This document shows, piece by piece, positions 1 to 12,387 of a stretch of DNA of 64,000 nt. Under the pieces are notes generated by a model. It did not search any database. It was not told where the DNA came from and worked only from the letters and a program-made list of their open reading frames with translations. Position numbers and translations under genes: made by a program. How positions within the stretch are numbered: the first letter of the stretch is position 1; each line of letters starts with the position of its first letter. Origin of the DNA: Phallusia mammillata. Its lineage: Eukaryota; Chordata; Ascidiacea; Phlebobranchia; Ascidiidae. The stretch spans positions 153,665 to 217,664 of the forward strand of contig QLIY01000153.1 of assembly GCA_003260075.1 (NCBI GenBank), read 5' to 3'.

Positions 1-637
1 TCATTATTTTTGATAGGTGATGCAGGTCACAAGGTTTTTGACACGTAGTTATTGACGTCTTAAAAAGACTTTATATGCGAACTAGATCTTTTGAATTTAA
101 TAAAAAACTGACGTAGAATATTGTTATATCATGTGATTAGAGATTTTATTTTTATAACTTATATGTTTCTGCGTTTTGGAAATTTACATTAGTAACCCAT
201 GCGAAATATTTGTTTTTGTCGAGATTAAACGCTTTTCTATGTTTTACGACTTGATAACAAACCATGGTATGCATAGCAACATTTGAGACTCAATTGTTTC
301 CAAAAAACGGCCTCAACCTTTACATAAAAAAATGAAAATGTGTTTCTTTAAACATTTTTATGTGCTGCGAAAAAAAAACATTTGTTTGTTGGTGTTGTTT
401 AACTTTAACGGACAAATTTAAAGAACCTGCTTCTAATTAAGTATTTAAGTCTGTAACACTTGACTTTTGTGTTCGCAATCTCCTTAAACAGTCAAGCAAC
501 CAAATTCAAAATGACCCCGCAAGGTCACAGACTAGTTTCGATTTGTTTACCAAACAAACTGGCTCTTACAACTGGCATTATGTGGCCAATTGTCTGTGTA
601 TGAAATGGTACCAAGTGACTGATTAAATACTAGAGAA

Positions 638-817
638 CAGTGGTGGGATTCAAATTTTTTGTCAGCCGGTTCTATCACAAAAGTCATATTTTTCAGTCGG
701 TTCTGCCACAAAACGTCCAATGACAGTAACCAGTAATGCTAACCGATTCGCTGATCTCGTAAAATTTCGTGAGATGGTTCTATAGAACCGGTGCGAACCG
801 GCTGAATCCCACTACTG
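638..817. mobile_element. Non-autonomous hAT-like element (CAGTGGTGGGATTCA family), copy 1
   Basis: About 180 bp, starting CAGTGGTGGGATTCA and ending in its near-perfect inverse. Flanked by an imperfect 8-bp target duplication (ctagagaa / cttgagaa, 7 of 8). The 8-bp duplication and CAG...CTG ends are typical of the hAT superfamily. There is no coding capacity. Other copies in the window: 4891-5463, 11628-11808 and 37818-37995. Confidence 0.85.
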
Positions 818-1439
818 CTTGAGAACATTTGTTAACAAAATATTTGTGTTTCAAACGAAAACACATCTTTAAGTCCGTGTGTAGTATTCCTAAATGCTTG
901 TTTTCCGGGTTGGACTTTCAAATTAAGCGCCTGCAAATAAAACTATAAAACAAAAAAAGCAAAATTATCCAAATCAAAGTGTAAAAAAACAGTTGCTAGG
1001 TAAAATATTATCTTGTTAAAAATATACAGGACATAAAAATTGTGAAAAACATCCTGAAAAATGTTGATAATGTATGCGATTACAAATTCAAAAAGGGGGG
1101 GGGGGCACAAAACGTCCAATGACAGTAACCAGTAATGCTAACCGATTCGCTGATCTCGGGGGGGGGGGACAATTTTCTACTTGGGTTACGTTTTATCCCC
1201 ATTTTAGGGTGTATTTTTACTATTGTTTAACGCATGTCTTTGTGGCTGTGTTCCCCTTTAAAAAATATTATGCAACCGTCAAAAAAAGCCTTTTTTTAAT
1301 GTTTAGTTTGATGTGTAAAATATATAATAATTACCTCTTTGCTATCAAATTGTATTAAATATGTTTCGTTTTAACATGAGATATAGCTGATTTAAAATCT
1401 TGTACTTTTATTTCTATAACAAATCATCTAGGGCGAATA

Positions 1440-1550
1440 CATTTATACTGGTATCAGCCCTGAAGCGTTCATGCAGACGATCACGGCACACTCATATATA
1501 AACCATAGTACACCAGGCCCATTGAAGACGTTATAGGCTACTGGATAAAG
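1440..1550 (-). mobile_element. SINE tail fragment
   Basis: On the minus strand this matches the 3' body of the tRNA-derived SINE seen complete at 25731-25866 and 5'-truncated at 8635-8886 (shared segments include caatgggcctgg and gcacactcat in inverse). A haplotype copy of the same insertion lies at 2518-2640, so these two are probably one locus counted twice. Confidence 0.65.
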
Positions 1551-2517
1551 TGGGGGGGGGGAAATTTCTTCAAACATTTTTATGTGCTGCGAAAAAAAAA
1601 CATTTGTTTGTTGGTGTTGTTTAACTTTAACGGACAAATTTAATTTGAACCACGTAGCTGCTTCTAATTAAGTATTTAAGTCTGTAACACTTGACTTTTG
1701 TGTTCGGGGGGGGGGTTGAGAACATTTGTTAACAAAATATTTGTGTTTCAAACGAAAACACATCTTTAAGTCCGTGTGTAGTATTCCTAAATGCTTGTTT
1801 TCCGGGTTGGACTTTCAAATTAAGCGCCTGCAAATAAAACTATAAAACAAAAAAAGCAAAATTATCCAAATTAAAGTGTAAAAAAACAGTTGCTAGGTAA
1901 AATATTATCTGGTTAAAAATATACAGGACATAAAAATTGTGAACAACATCCTGAAAAATGTTGATAATGTATGCGATTACAAATTCAAAAAGTTCGTATT
2001 ACCTGAAACCTAATACCGATATATCATGTAACGCAGTCTTCCTGAAGTTTGTAAACACATTGTGACATTTATATCTTATCAAAATTTAGGCATTTGTCAC
2101 GAAATCAGATGCTTTTTCCGGTCGTCCCTATAGCCTTGTGATGCACAAAATCTTTCACAAGAATTTGGGTCTGTCATTTTTGGATTATAACCAGAGGTGG
2201 AAAGGTCAACGACAGTTTGGTATTCGGGCTCTTAAGGGGTAAGCAACCAATTTTCTGCTTCGGTTACGCTTTATCCCTATTTTGGGGTGTATTTTTACTA
2301 TTGATCAATGCATGTCTTTGGGGCTGTGTTTCGCATTTAAAAATATAATGCAACTGTTAAAAAATGCCTTTTTTAATGTTTGGTTTGATGTGTAACAAAT
2401 ATGTTACAACGTTACTGTGAAATTGTGTTATAAGTTATGTTTCGTTTTAACATGTGATAAAGTTAATGTAAAATCTTGTACTTTTATTACTATAACAATC
2501 ATCAAGGACGAATGCAT

Positions 2518-2640
2518 TTATACTGGTATCAGCCCTGAAGCGTTCATGCAGACCAGATCACGGCACACTCATGTATAAATCATAGTACACCAGGCCCATT
2601 GAAGACGTTATAGGCTACTGGATAAAGTCGGTCTCCCATA
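2518..2640 (-). mobile_element. SINE tail fragment (second haplotype copy of the one at 1440)
   Basis: Same SINE tail with the same surrounding sequence as 1170-1550. It differs by scattered substitutions, consistent with an allelic copy left unmerged in the assembly. Confidence 0.65.
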
Positions 2641-2956
2641 CAGTCCCACATGGCAAGGCACATTGGGACTGGCGTACTATAATTGATAACAATCATGTTT
2701 ATCAGTTTTTGCACACAGTTTACCGCAAGTAGTTTCGACGACGGCGAAAACCATGCTATTGTAATGAAACTGCTTTTGACGTACATTTAAAATATCTGTG
2801 TTGACATGCCAAACACGATAAACTTTAATTGAAACCCATTTTATGTGAAAATAGCAGCAATTTTGAGTTGTGAATTGCTCTACAAAAATTTCTGTATCTT
2901 TTTTTACCAATGCTTTTTAAGTTTTCTAAACTGATAGCAAAACTACTCCTTTTAAG

Positions 2957-4238
2957 AGTTGGAATCGGTCGCAAAAGTATCGAGAGTCGCATCATGGAAG
3001 AAATGGAATATTACGTTGAATGGCTTGTCAAAATGGAAGGAAAACCGATTAATTTAAGGGTAGGTTCACCGCATTCAGTTTAACTAACTTATCACTTGAT
3101 ATATAAGCTGTTGCTGCCAGGCATAATATCAACTTTCACAGCTCTTTTGACAGTTGTATTTTTGCACCGACGTTTCGACTTCCTATTACAGTGTTATTTA
3201 TCCTGATAAGGCAACCTGTATGGGACTTCGAAACGTCGGTATAAAAATACAATTTCCAGAAATCCTCCATAAAGTTAATATCAATCTTGTGTTGGAAGTT
3301 TGTTTAAAGTTTTTAAACTACGCTTAATTAACTCAGAAATAATTATAATTTACATTTTAAACTAAAAACCTTACAACAAAAAAATAATTTTGAAAACGTT
3401 TTAAGGCAGAATAAGTAAATTTGCGAAATTTATTGTAAAATTTCCGAAATACACAAACATCTCAATAATATAGTTTTAAGGAATTTGTGTAATTTAGTTT
3501 TGTGAATTGTGCATGATTTGTGACAACAAACACGTACATAGCTGGAATACGTTGCCACAGCAAGCCTATTTTAAGCAATAAATCTATTTTAGACGTTTTT
3601 GACGAGCGCCGTAGCAAACGTAATTGCAAATATCATGTTTGGACGAAGATTTGAATACAACAGTGAAGAACTACAGAAGATAGTGGATATATTCGAAGAA
3701 AGGTGTGCCGGGTTTTAATCTCTTAATACTCATGTTTTTCAAAATGAGACCTGGGGTCATATATTTTTCTTCCATTTTTACGAGTCGGCCAATAGGAGAC
3801 ACATTTTTTATTCTACATTTGGTAACTTCAAAATAAGAGTTATTGCCTATACTTTATACACGTGTTATATTTCCAAACTAAAATCACCACTATCATACAG
3901 TGCTTGTTTTCGCACATTTGTTGTTTACGAAAAAACTTGTCCGCTGAAATGGAAATACACGATTACGCCGAGAACGTCATTTTCAAGTCGATCGTAATGT
4001 TGTCCGTAATGAGAAAGGCCCCTTGTGCGTGCCCATGACATTACACGTTTTAATATATAACCCAATTTCGTGGCTTGAGTAAGATTCGTATTTTGACACA
4101 CATTTCCATTTATAGTTGGGGTAGGAAGCTTTACAAACATTGTCTGTTTTATTTTACCCACTTTTTCCATACAATGGTTTCGCGTAACACGATTTCTATC
4201 CAGTTTTACTGTTTTTTCAACATTCCGAAAATACCAAA

Positions 4239-4319
<81 letters not shown>

Positions 4320-7300
4320 ATGATTCTATCTTAAATTATTTCGACTGCGATATATTATGCGGGAGTATTTGATAATTTTTTCCAGGCTTTGGGGTCAAAT
4401 TCCCCCCCGAACGCGACCCATATTTTAACACATCCCAATTGTGACCCCTATTTTACTTTGCTAACAGGTTAACTATGTCGTTGGGTTGTTACCAGGAAAC
4501 TAAAATTATACTTTTTTTCAGTTTTTCGCTTGGAAGTACCGGGGGGGGGGGAAATTTTTTTCTAGGCCTTGGGGTCAAATTCTCCCCCGAACGCGACCCA
4601 TATTTTAACATCCCAGTTGTGACCCCTTTTTTACCTTGCTAACAGGTTAACTATGTCGTTGGGTGGTTACCAGGAAGTAAATTTATCTTTTTTTCAGTTT
4701 TTCCCTTGGCAGTACTGGAGCGCTTTTTTACATGACGATGTTCGAAAGCAGTTTGCGTTTTGTTCCACCATTTCGAGGTGCTTACTTGAAAATTTCGGCA
4801 AACCTGGACTACATGCGAGGTAGGTTTGTGTATTAAAATCTCTCAAACAAAAAAGCGATACAAAGCCAAGATAAATGCACACATAACAAACAGTGGTGGG
4901 ATTCAGCCGGTTCGCACCGGTTCTATGGGGGGGGGGGCTTTTTTACATGACAATGTTTGAAAGCAGTTTGCGTTTTGTTCCGCCATTTCGAGGTGCTTAC
5001 TTGAAAATTTCGGCAAACCTGGACTACATGAGAGGTAGGTTTGTGTATTAAAATCTCGCAAACAAAAAAGCGATGCAAAGCCAAGGTAAATGCACACATA
5101 ACAAACAGTGATGGGATTCAGCCGGTTCTATAGACCAGGGCTACTCAAACTTTCTTGATCTGCGACCCCATTTTAAAACAGAAGGGGGGGGGGGCTGTCA
5201 ATAGACTTTTGTAACAGAATCGGCTGAAAAGTATGAATTTTGTAGAAGAACCGGCTGGCAAAAAAATTGAATCCCACCACTGATAACAAACCTTAAAAAT
5301 AAACTGGGGGGGGGGGCTATAGACCGTCTCACAAAATTTTATGAGATCAGCGAACCGGTTAGCATTACTTGTTACTGTCAAACGACTTTTTGTAACAGAA
5401 TCAGCTTGAAAATAAGATTTTTTTAAAAGAACCGGCTGACAAAAAATTTGAATCCCACCACTGATAACAAACCTTAAAAAAAATAAACCGTAGGTACACG
5501 CCCGAAATAACGCGACCCAAAACCCCAAGGCCGTCTGGACAGGTCAGCGGTGAACGCGGCAGACGCGTTTTGTGAGCTAGACACAACAAACACTATAGTT
5601 GTTATTGACAACTACCGTCCTTCAGTTGGATGTGTTTTTTTTGCGGTAAATTACCCATGCACCAAAATTTGTCACTTTATTGTCAACTAATAAGCAAAAG
5701 GTTACACTGGTCGGTTGCTCAAAGCGTTTGTTGCATTAACGTGAATATAACTTACGAAACCTGTTTTTTATGGTTACATGTAATTCGTACTCTACTGACT
5801 AGACCAGGGGTTCCCAAACTTTCTTGGTCTGTGGCCCAAATGTCTATTTAATAGCGATTCGTGGCCCACCAGGGGGGGGGGACGTTTTTACGTCGCAGTG
5901 GATGACGTCAAGGTTAGCGCCAATACGTCATTTAGTGGTGCTTACGTCACTGCTGACAATCACGGCCTGGGGGGGGGGGACACCTACCGTCCTTCAGTTG
6001 GATGTTTTTTTGCGGTAAATTACCCATGCATCAAAATTTGTCACTTCATTGTAAACTAATGAGCAAAAGTTTATACTGGTCGGTTGCTCAAAGCGTTTGT
6101 TAACACTGCATTAACGTGAATATAACTTAAGAAATGTGTTTTGTATGGTTACATGCAATTCGTGCTCTACTGAATAGACCAGGGGTTCCCAAACTTTTTT
6201 GGTCTGTGGCCCAAATGTCTATTTAATAGCGATTCGTAGCCCACCACGTGCTGTAAATTTGGGCACAAAAAGAAAACTCAAAAACAGGCGAAATGGTTTC
6301 TAGCAATTTATTTTTAATGAGATTCATGCTCCTTGACTACACGATTCGGAATTCTTTGCAAAAATTACGTTTTTCAAAACAAAGCGCATAATATCTACAG
6401 TATAACAAAACAGTAGAATCTGTTTAAATTGCTCTGTGGCCCATTGAAAATGTCTTGGTGGCCTAGTACTGGGCCATGGTCCACAGTTTGGGAACCACTG
6501 GACTAGGCCAACTATCGATATGTATCCAGAAGTCTTTTTCAATAGCGGGTTAAGAGAAGATTGACTGGGCAACAGTCAATGGGCCCCACAATTTCCTAAG
6601 TCAGAAAAACATAAACATTACATGAATACACATGTACTAAATGAGACACTTTCTAAGTTTCAGTTAGCGATTCCTTTCAAACCTGGCCTTCTTACTGATT
6701 TACCTAATTTTCTTTTGTTTGTCCGCAGATTTTATTCGCCGTCATATATCAACTCACGTTGAAAGTTTTGACAAAAACGACTACCGTGATTTTTGTGACG
6801 CTTTCTACGCAGAAATGACCAAAGAAGGAAATCAGAGCAATGGAGATTTTCATGTGAGAAAATAAAACATTTTATCGCAAGAAAATAAATCTTTAGGGCT
6901 TTTAAAGAGCAACCAGGTTCTTTGCTGCATTTGGAAATTTCAAAAATGCTTTTAAATTCTAATTTAAATTGCTACAGATAAGTTTTTAGGTGGGACTGTT
7001 TGGTTTTGGGTTTAAATTAAAGAGTATAAATATGGTTGGTAAGGAAAAAAACATGGTGGAAATTGTTTCTTTTTCGTTGGTAAAGTTGATTTATTCATTT
7101 AGGTAAACTTCCTTACGTTTTTTTAGGCAAATTATTTCTACGAACTGATCTACCAAGTTACTATCCTAATAATGCTAACAGTGGTCTTTTCTTATGTTGT
7201 GAATGAGTTTTTTTTATAATTAGCCACAAATCGTAATGGCGAATATGTTGGGTAAAATAGAATACTGAGCGGGGGGGGGGGTTGAAAATTTCTTGGGGAC

Positions 7301-8820
7301 CTAGTACTGGGCCATGGCCCACAGTTTGGGAACCACTGGACTAGGCCAACTATCGATATGTATCCAGAAGTCTTTTTCAATAGCGGGTTAAGAGAAGATT
7401 GACTGGGCAACAGTCAATGGGCCCCACAATTTCCTAAGTCAGAAAAACATAAACATTACATGAATACACATGTACTAAATGAGACACTTTCTAAGTTTCA
7501 GTTAGCGATTCCTTTCAAACCTGGCCTTCTTACTGATTTACCTAATTTTCTTTTGTTTTTCCGCAGATTTTATTCGCCGTCATATATCAACTCACGTTGA
7601 AAGTTTTGACAAAAACGACTACCGTGATTTTTGTGACGCTTTCTACGCAGAAATGACCAAAGAAGGAAATCAGAGCAATGGAGATTTTCATGTGAGAAAA
7701 TAAAACATTTTATCGTAAGAAAATAAATCTTTAGGGCTTTTAAAGAGCAACCAGGTTCTTTGCTGCATTTGGAAATTTCAAAAATGCTTTTAAATTCTAA
7801 TTTAAATTGCTACAGATAAGTTTTTAGGTGGGACTGTTTGGTTTTGGGTTTAAATTAAAGAGTATAAATATGGTTGGTAAGGAAAAAAACATGGTGGAAA
7901 TTGTTTCTTTTTTGTTGGTAAAGTTGATTTATTCATTTAGGTAAACTTCCTTACGTTTTTTTAGGCAAATTATTTCTACGAACTGATCTACCAAGTTATT
8001 ATCCTAATAATGCTAACAGTGGTATTTTCTTATGTTGTGAATGAGTTTTTTTATAATTATCCACAAATCGTAATGGCGAATATGTTGGGTAAAATAGAAT
8101 ACTGAGCGTTATTAGGATATAAAACCAAGGAAAAATAAGGACACATACTCAATTTAAAGTTATGAGATATTTTAGAAATACTAGCAATCATACTCACTGA
8201 GACCTTGTCAAATCGAAATAAGGACATCTTAGAAATAAGTACGCCCTGGATATAAAGAATGAGAACTTCTAAAAAAGTGTTAACCTACCTAATTTTGTAA
8301 CGAGCCATTTTTTACAGATGGAGCAGCTTGTCCACGTCATCCAAGACCTGTTGGTCGCTGGATTCGAAACTACAACAAGCACTTTGCTTTGGGGCGTTTT
8401 ATGTTTGCTTCATCATGAAGATTCGAAATCTAAGATTTTCAATGAGATTAAAAATGTCATAGGTAGGTGCAAAAACGTATGTTTTGTTGTATAAAGCAGC
8501 GATTCTGGTTTGATTTTCTGCTTTGCAGAGTTTCTCAAAGCAGTCCTCCAGTATTGCTAAATATATTACGCAAAAACTACTCCATATTATACCACCACAA
8601 AATTATGTTATAAAGTAGTACCTCGTATACATAAAGTCCCGAAAAGACTCCTGTCGTGGGTTCGAATCCCACCACAGGCTAGATTTTTCTAGCCTATGCC
8701 TTGTCATATGATGGTGAATGCTTGGTGACCGGCTGATTCTGTATGACGCCTTCAATGGGCCTGGCGTACTGTGCTTTATATATGAGTGTGCCGTGATCGC
8801 TGGTCTGCATCGACGCTTCA

Positions 8821-8887
<67 letters not shown>

Positions 8888-11567
8888 ATACATAACGTCA
8901 ACAAAAATGTTTGAGATACTATACTTAATTAGTGATGCACCGAAGTTTTGTTTGACAGAAACATTTCGGTCGAATATGCATTTTTGGTATCTCTAAATCA
9001 CAAACCATGTTGCCTGTAAAGTGTTAGGTTTTTTGTTTAGCTTACGATTTTCAATAGTTATTTTGGAATGTCATAAATAAGTTCACCTGCCTTAACAACA
9101 CAAGGTTCAGTTAAAAACATCCATAAGAGCGAGGATTTTGATTTTGGTCTGATTCGGCCGAACTTATTCGAGCCTAATGGTCGAATATTCGGTTTCGGCC
9201 CGAACCTTTTGAGGCGGGTTCGGTGTATTACTTGTTTAAACCTGTCCTACACTGTAAATGTCTGTACAAAGGGTTATCAACCACTTTTAGATTTGTGTGA
9301 AGAGCATAAAATAATCCTTTTTATTCGTTTATTTTATTGCTTTGTTCATCAATAGATCTTGTTAGATTGGAAAAGACTATACAAGGAGTGTAAGCAGGAA
9401 TATGTGTAGGCTGATGACCGTGGGTAAACACCAGGTATTGGTGTAAATCACCACACCAGTTGGTGTTAAACATCATGCGTGGAGTTTTCCACCACAACCC
9501 AGGGGGTGGAATTCTCCAACACAGCTTGGAAATTTGGGACCACCCCTCGGGTTTTGTAAACTCCACCTTCTTGATTTACAGTGTAAGTGCCTTTATTGAA
9601 GCTCATGTGACCTGACAGCGTAATTGGCTCACACAAAACGATGTAATGATCAGACTGACGCATTGGGTTAATGACAATCACGTGTATGACATGCACGACA
9701 TTTATCACGTTAACCTATAGCACTCGTCAAATGGACAATTCTGCCACATTTTTAGTCACGTTTAATGCGTACGGGTTTAGTTGCACTGTGCGTATCTGTT
9801 GCCTGAAAACGAAAGCTGCTTACGTCATTACGTCGCGTTCTGAAAGTTTGACGTTTTTTGTGAGATCACGTTTTTGCGTATTGTGTGTAAATGGAATTGT
9901 TGCACTCGGAACGCTTGCATTGTACCAGCGTTTAACGATGTTCTAACAACAAACATTTTGAAAGGAGTTATTTTTGCTTTTCTGTGACGTATTGTGCCAA
10001 AAACTGCTTTTCCAATAACCGTTTAAGTAAGGAAAAGCTTTTCAGCTTGTTACCTCAAACAAACTCTATGCAGACCAGCGATCACGGCACACTCATGTAT
10101 AAATCACAGTACACCAGGCCCATTGAAGGCGCCATACCGGATGAGCCGGTCATTATGCCTTCACCACCATATGATAAGGCCCTTTGAGAAGAGATAAGAC
10201 TCCATTTAAATAGCATTTTGTTTGTCTTATCCTCACCCTCAAAACTCAACTTTAATTTAAACCTATGATTTCGAAGACATATTACATCTAGTTTTCTTGA
10301 TTTTATCTTGAGAAACATCCTAATGTTTCCGTACCGATAAAACAAATAGTAAAATCTCAACCTATAGTGCTTAAATATACTACATTTTAACTGTGTACAA
10401 AACGTTTCATGCCGGTTCTGCTGATGTTCACAGGTGAAGGGGGTTTCCCACAGCTACGTCATCGTCTCAGTATGCCGTACACGATGGCTTTCATCGAAGA
10501 GATTAACCGATTTCGAGCAGTGGTTCCAATCACTCCATCACACAAAACCACGAGGGAAGTGGAAATTGATGGATACGTTATACCGAAGAACACAGAGGTA
10601 AAATTGGCATGTTGAATTGTTTCCTTAAAATATTTTTTATCAGAAAAACTGTTCGCTTTCTTGAGTACGGTTAAGCGGCCGCAACTCATAACAGCATGCA
10701 TATTTGATTTGTCGAAAAAAATGCACTGTCCTAGTTAAAGGTGTTTGCTGAACAGAAAACAGTGCGGTCACAAAGAGGCTTATATCGTGGGTCTATATCC
10801 AACAACATGGTATTTTTTCGCTTTTTTGCAGACAAGTATAAAATTTTACCTGGTGAAGTATAAAAGTTTTTTTGAGCGAAGACCATCTTTTAGACATATC
10901 TTACACTTCCAAATTCCTCAAACGTAAATTTTTATTCACCTGATTAGAGTTGTCATTTTAAAGTGCCTCAAAAATTTAAATCATGTCCTTAAAAATTAGT
11001 CAAGTCAAGTAACATTCAAAAACATTTCTCGAGGGATCATTAGATGCACTCCAAAAGTCAACAAAATGTCGCTTTAAATTACAAAGCCCTGACAACCATA
11101 TATGCTAGGTATAAAGGTTACAAGAAATCATTTCTTGCAGTATAAATAACAAAAATCCTGAAAAATAAGTGAAAAAAATCTTTGCATTGAAAATAAGTTC
11201 CCCTACTCTTTCCTTTTTTGTTGAAAAATATCATTCTCTTGTTCAGGTGATTGGTAATTTGTGGTCAGTGCAACACGACCCCGAAATATGGCATAATCCG
11301 GAGCAGTTTATCCCGGAACGACATCTTACATCTGATGGGAAGTTTGCATCCAGTGATAAAATCCTCGCTTTCTCCCTGGGACCGCGAAGATGTCCAGGAG
11401 AGGACATCGCCAAAGCGGAGCTCTTCCTCTTCCTGGTCTCCCTGCTCCAGAAGTTCACTTTACATGCGGATCCAAACTCGAAAAGTCCACCTTCTGTTCA
11501 CAACGGTTGCCACGGTTCAGCTTTTGTTCCTTCACCGTTTGAAATTATAGTGAATCAAAGGCGGTGA
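2957..11567 (+). CDS. Cytochrome P450, CYP2 clan, exons 3-9 (5' end missing)
   Basis: Haem-thiolate monooxygenase, expected on the ER membrane. Exons: 2957-3059, 3593-3702, 4698-4819, 6729-6853, 8318-8462, 10434-10597, 11247-11567; all junction phases agree. The first (VGIGRKSIESRIMEE) is 103 nt, the same length as exon 3 of the two complete P450s in this window, so exons 1-2 (membrane anchor, proline hinge, helix B-C) are missing. Visible motifs: I-helix AGFETT (exon 7), K-helix EINR (exon 8), FIPERH, and the haem loop FSLGPRRCPGE with its ligand cysteine (exon 9). Stop TGA at 11565. Exon 6 appears again, identical, at 7567-7691, and parts of exon 5 reappear at 4522-4540 and 4938-5032; these are assembly duplicates beside G runs. 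It is more diverged from the other two P450s than they are from each other. Substrate unknown. Confidence 0.92.
3098..3285 (+). repeat. Inverted-repeat element with decayed hammerhead-like core, copy 1
   Basis: Begins atataagctgttgctgccag, the start shared with the copies at 20.0 kb and 58.7 kb. The left arm carries ccgacgtttcgac and the right arm its inverse context, gaaacgtcgg. The inner block reads CTGATAA, a 20-nt hairpin region, then GAAAC. The first box differs from the hammerhead consensus CUGANGA, so this copy should be inactive. It lies in the intron between exons 3 and 4 of the P450. Confidence 0.55.
4239..4317. other. 79-base G run (assembly gap filler)
   Basis: Pure G run within the intron between exons 4 and 5 of the first P450. 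It creates spurious poly-glycine and poly-proline ORFs. The true sequence and length here are unknown. Confidence 0.8.
4891..5463. mobile_element. hAT-like element (CAGTGGTGGGATTCA family), copy 2, fragmented by assembly joins
   Basis: Element ends appear at 4891, 5108, 5282 and 5463, separated by G runs at 4927, 5184 and 5306. The 8-bp duplication ataacaaa directly precedes the left end and follows the right end, showing a single real insertion in the intron between exons 5 and 6. The assembly repeats parts of it. A partial copy of P450 exon 5 (4938-5032) is caught in the same tangle. Confidence 0.7.
5805..6500. mobile_element. hAT-like element (CAGGGGTTCCCAAACTTT family)
   Basis: The complete copy runs 6180-6500, from CAGGGGTTCCCAAACTTT to its inverse. 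A partial haplotype copy starts at 5805 and ends in a G run at 5872-5881. Target duplication: gactagac before 5805, gactaggc after 6500 (7 of 8). A third fragment of its right end is at 7293-7340, after another join. No ORF of note. Confidence 0.75.
6443..8105. other. Unmerged haplotype duplication containing P450 exon 6 twice
   Basis: About 6443-7270 is repeated at about 7282-8105 across an 11-G run (7271-7281). By eye the copies differ at roughly half a dozen sites over 800 bp, and exon 6 (6729-6853 and 7567-7691) is identical in both. This is best read as two alleles placed in tandem, not a duplicated exon: two adjacent copies of a 125-nt exon would shift the reading frame. Confidence 0.85.
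8635..8886 (+). mobile_element. tRNA-derived SINE, 5'-truncated, with 9-bp target duplication
   Basis: Flanked by tatacataa at 8626-8634 and 8887-8895. It starts inside the tRNA-like head, with an intact B-box-like GGTTCGAATCC, then the family body (atggtgaatgcttggtga; ttcaatgggcctggcgtact). The last 66 bases are a G run replacing the expected tail (gctgataccagtataaatg in other copies). Located in the intron between exons 7 and 8 of the first P450. Confidence 0.8.
8931..9232. mobile_element. Short transposon-like element (ATGCACCGAA family), copy 1
   Basis: Starts agtgatgcaccgaa and ends ttcggtgtattact. The interior is rich in ttcggccgaa-type motifs. Related copies are at 15591-16003, 21600-22063 and 63538 to the window end. 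The end sequence resembles hAT elements of the GATGCACCGA type; I found no clean target duplication at this copy. Confidence 0.6.
9250..9583. mobile_element. MITE-like element with CACTGTAAAT / ATTTACAGTG ends
   Basis: About 330 bp bounded by 10-bp inverted ends, with imperfect internal repeats around ccaccacaaccc. No coding signal. Superfamily not assigned. Confidence 0.5.
10075..10185 (-). mobile_element. SINE tail fragment
   Basis: The minus strand matches the body and tail of the SINE at 8635-8886 (caatgggcctgg, gcacactcatg in inverse, catatgatggtgaa-like). No tRNA head. Upstream of exon 8 of the first P450. Confidence 0.6.
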
Positions 11568-11627
11568 AAATTGTTAAAGAATTCGCAACATTTTTTTTCA
11601 AACTTTATGGCTCTAATACCTTAAAGC

Positions 11628-11808
11628 CATTGGTGGAATTTAGCCGGTTCGCACTGGTTCTATAGAACCGTCTCACGAAATTTTATAAGATCGGCGAACC
11701 GGTTAGCATTACTGGTTACTGCGTCAATGGACTTTTTGTAACAGAACCGACTGAAAAATATGACTTTTGTTCAAAACCGACTGACAAAAAAACTAAATCC
11801 CACCACTG
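11628..11808. mobile_element. hAT-like element (CAGTGGTGGGATTCA family), copy 3, perfect 8-bp duplication
   Basis: Bounded by exact copies of cttaaagc at 11620-11627 and 11809-11816, which fixes the family's boundaries and 8-bp target duplication. The left end is slightly mutated (cattggtgga). It sits 60 bp past the P450 stop codon, probably inside the 3' UTR. Confidence 0.9.
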
Positions 11809-11856
11809 CTTAAAGCTATTGTAAATTTACAAAGGTTAACCTTTGTGTGGAGGCCC

Positions 11857-11862
11857 AATAAA
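11857..11862 (+). terminator. Possible polyadenylation signal AATAAA of the first P450
   Basis: First AATAAA I see on this strand downstream of the stop at 11567. If used, the hAT element at 11628-11808 is part of the 3' UTR. Confidence 0.4.
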
Positions 11863-12387
11863 CTAAAAATTTGCCAGTGTGTCGCTAAATATTCGTTTTT
11901 CTTTCTTTATCGTGGTTTAAGGCTAAGGCTTTTATTGAAATGCCGTTGTTGATGACAGCGCTATAACCTTATTGGTTACCAAACGCGGTATCACCAAGCA
12001 CTCCAAGTTTACGAAACAATTTTTGAGCAACTTTTTATGTTTTGTTTTCAAAGTGGGTAGATGTGCTCCTTTAGAAATACTTCTTTAATAACAAATTACT
12101 TGTTGAGGCGACCAGCTTTATTACCCAAAGTCTAACATCTTAATTTGTCGGTGTCTGAATTATTGCTTAAAATTCTACCTCCGAAACGGTCCCCCAAATT
12201 TCTCCAGCGGTTTCCCAAAATTTGGACTTTGGATTTGAAACACTTGCGATCTCTTAAAACTACTTAGCGGTCACCCAAACCAAACCCTAAAAAAACCCTG
12301 ATTGCGGATACGGTGTCTTAGAGAAAACTGTGGCTTCTTTATCCAAAGTAATCTATGTAGTTGACTGCATCGAAGGTACGTCTATTA

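Larger units (their letters stand above)
1..2956. other. Region upstream of the first P450 exon, assembled as a patchwork
   Basis: No coding exon recognised. G runs at 1095-1105, 1158-1168, 1552-1561 and 1706-1715 separate pieces that recur nearby: 340-500 recurs at about 1565-1705, 830-1090 at 1716-1995, and 1170-1550 at about 2233-2640. The piece 1106-1158 is an extra copy of the inner part of the hAT element at 638-817. This looks like both haplotypes laid end to end. Exons 1 and 2 of the downstream P450 should lie here or further upstream, but no proline-rich LPPGP exon is visible. Confidence 0.7.

Noticed and set aside
2957-3059. Exon 3 read as the first exon of a complete gene
   Set aside because: Its length and phase equal exon 3 of both complete paralogues and it begins mid-codon, so upstream exons are needed.
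4075-4323. ORFs with poly-glycine or poly-proline tracts here and at 8.6-8.9, 40.7 and 50.4-50.8 kb
   Set aside because: They are translations of G runs that are assembly filler; neighbouring codons show no protein pattern, except in SALL exon 3 where the real frame is separate.
6729-7691. Tandem duplication of P450 exon 6
   Set aside because: The whole 800-bp neighbourhood is duplicated across a G join and both copies of the exon together would break the frame; best explained as two haplotypes.
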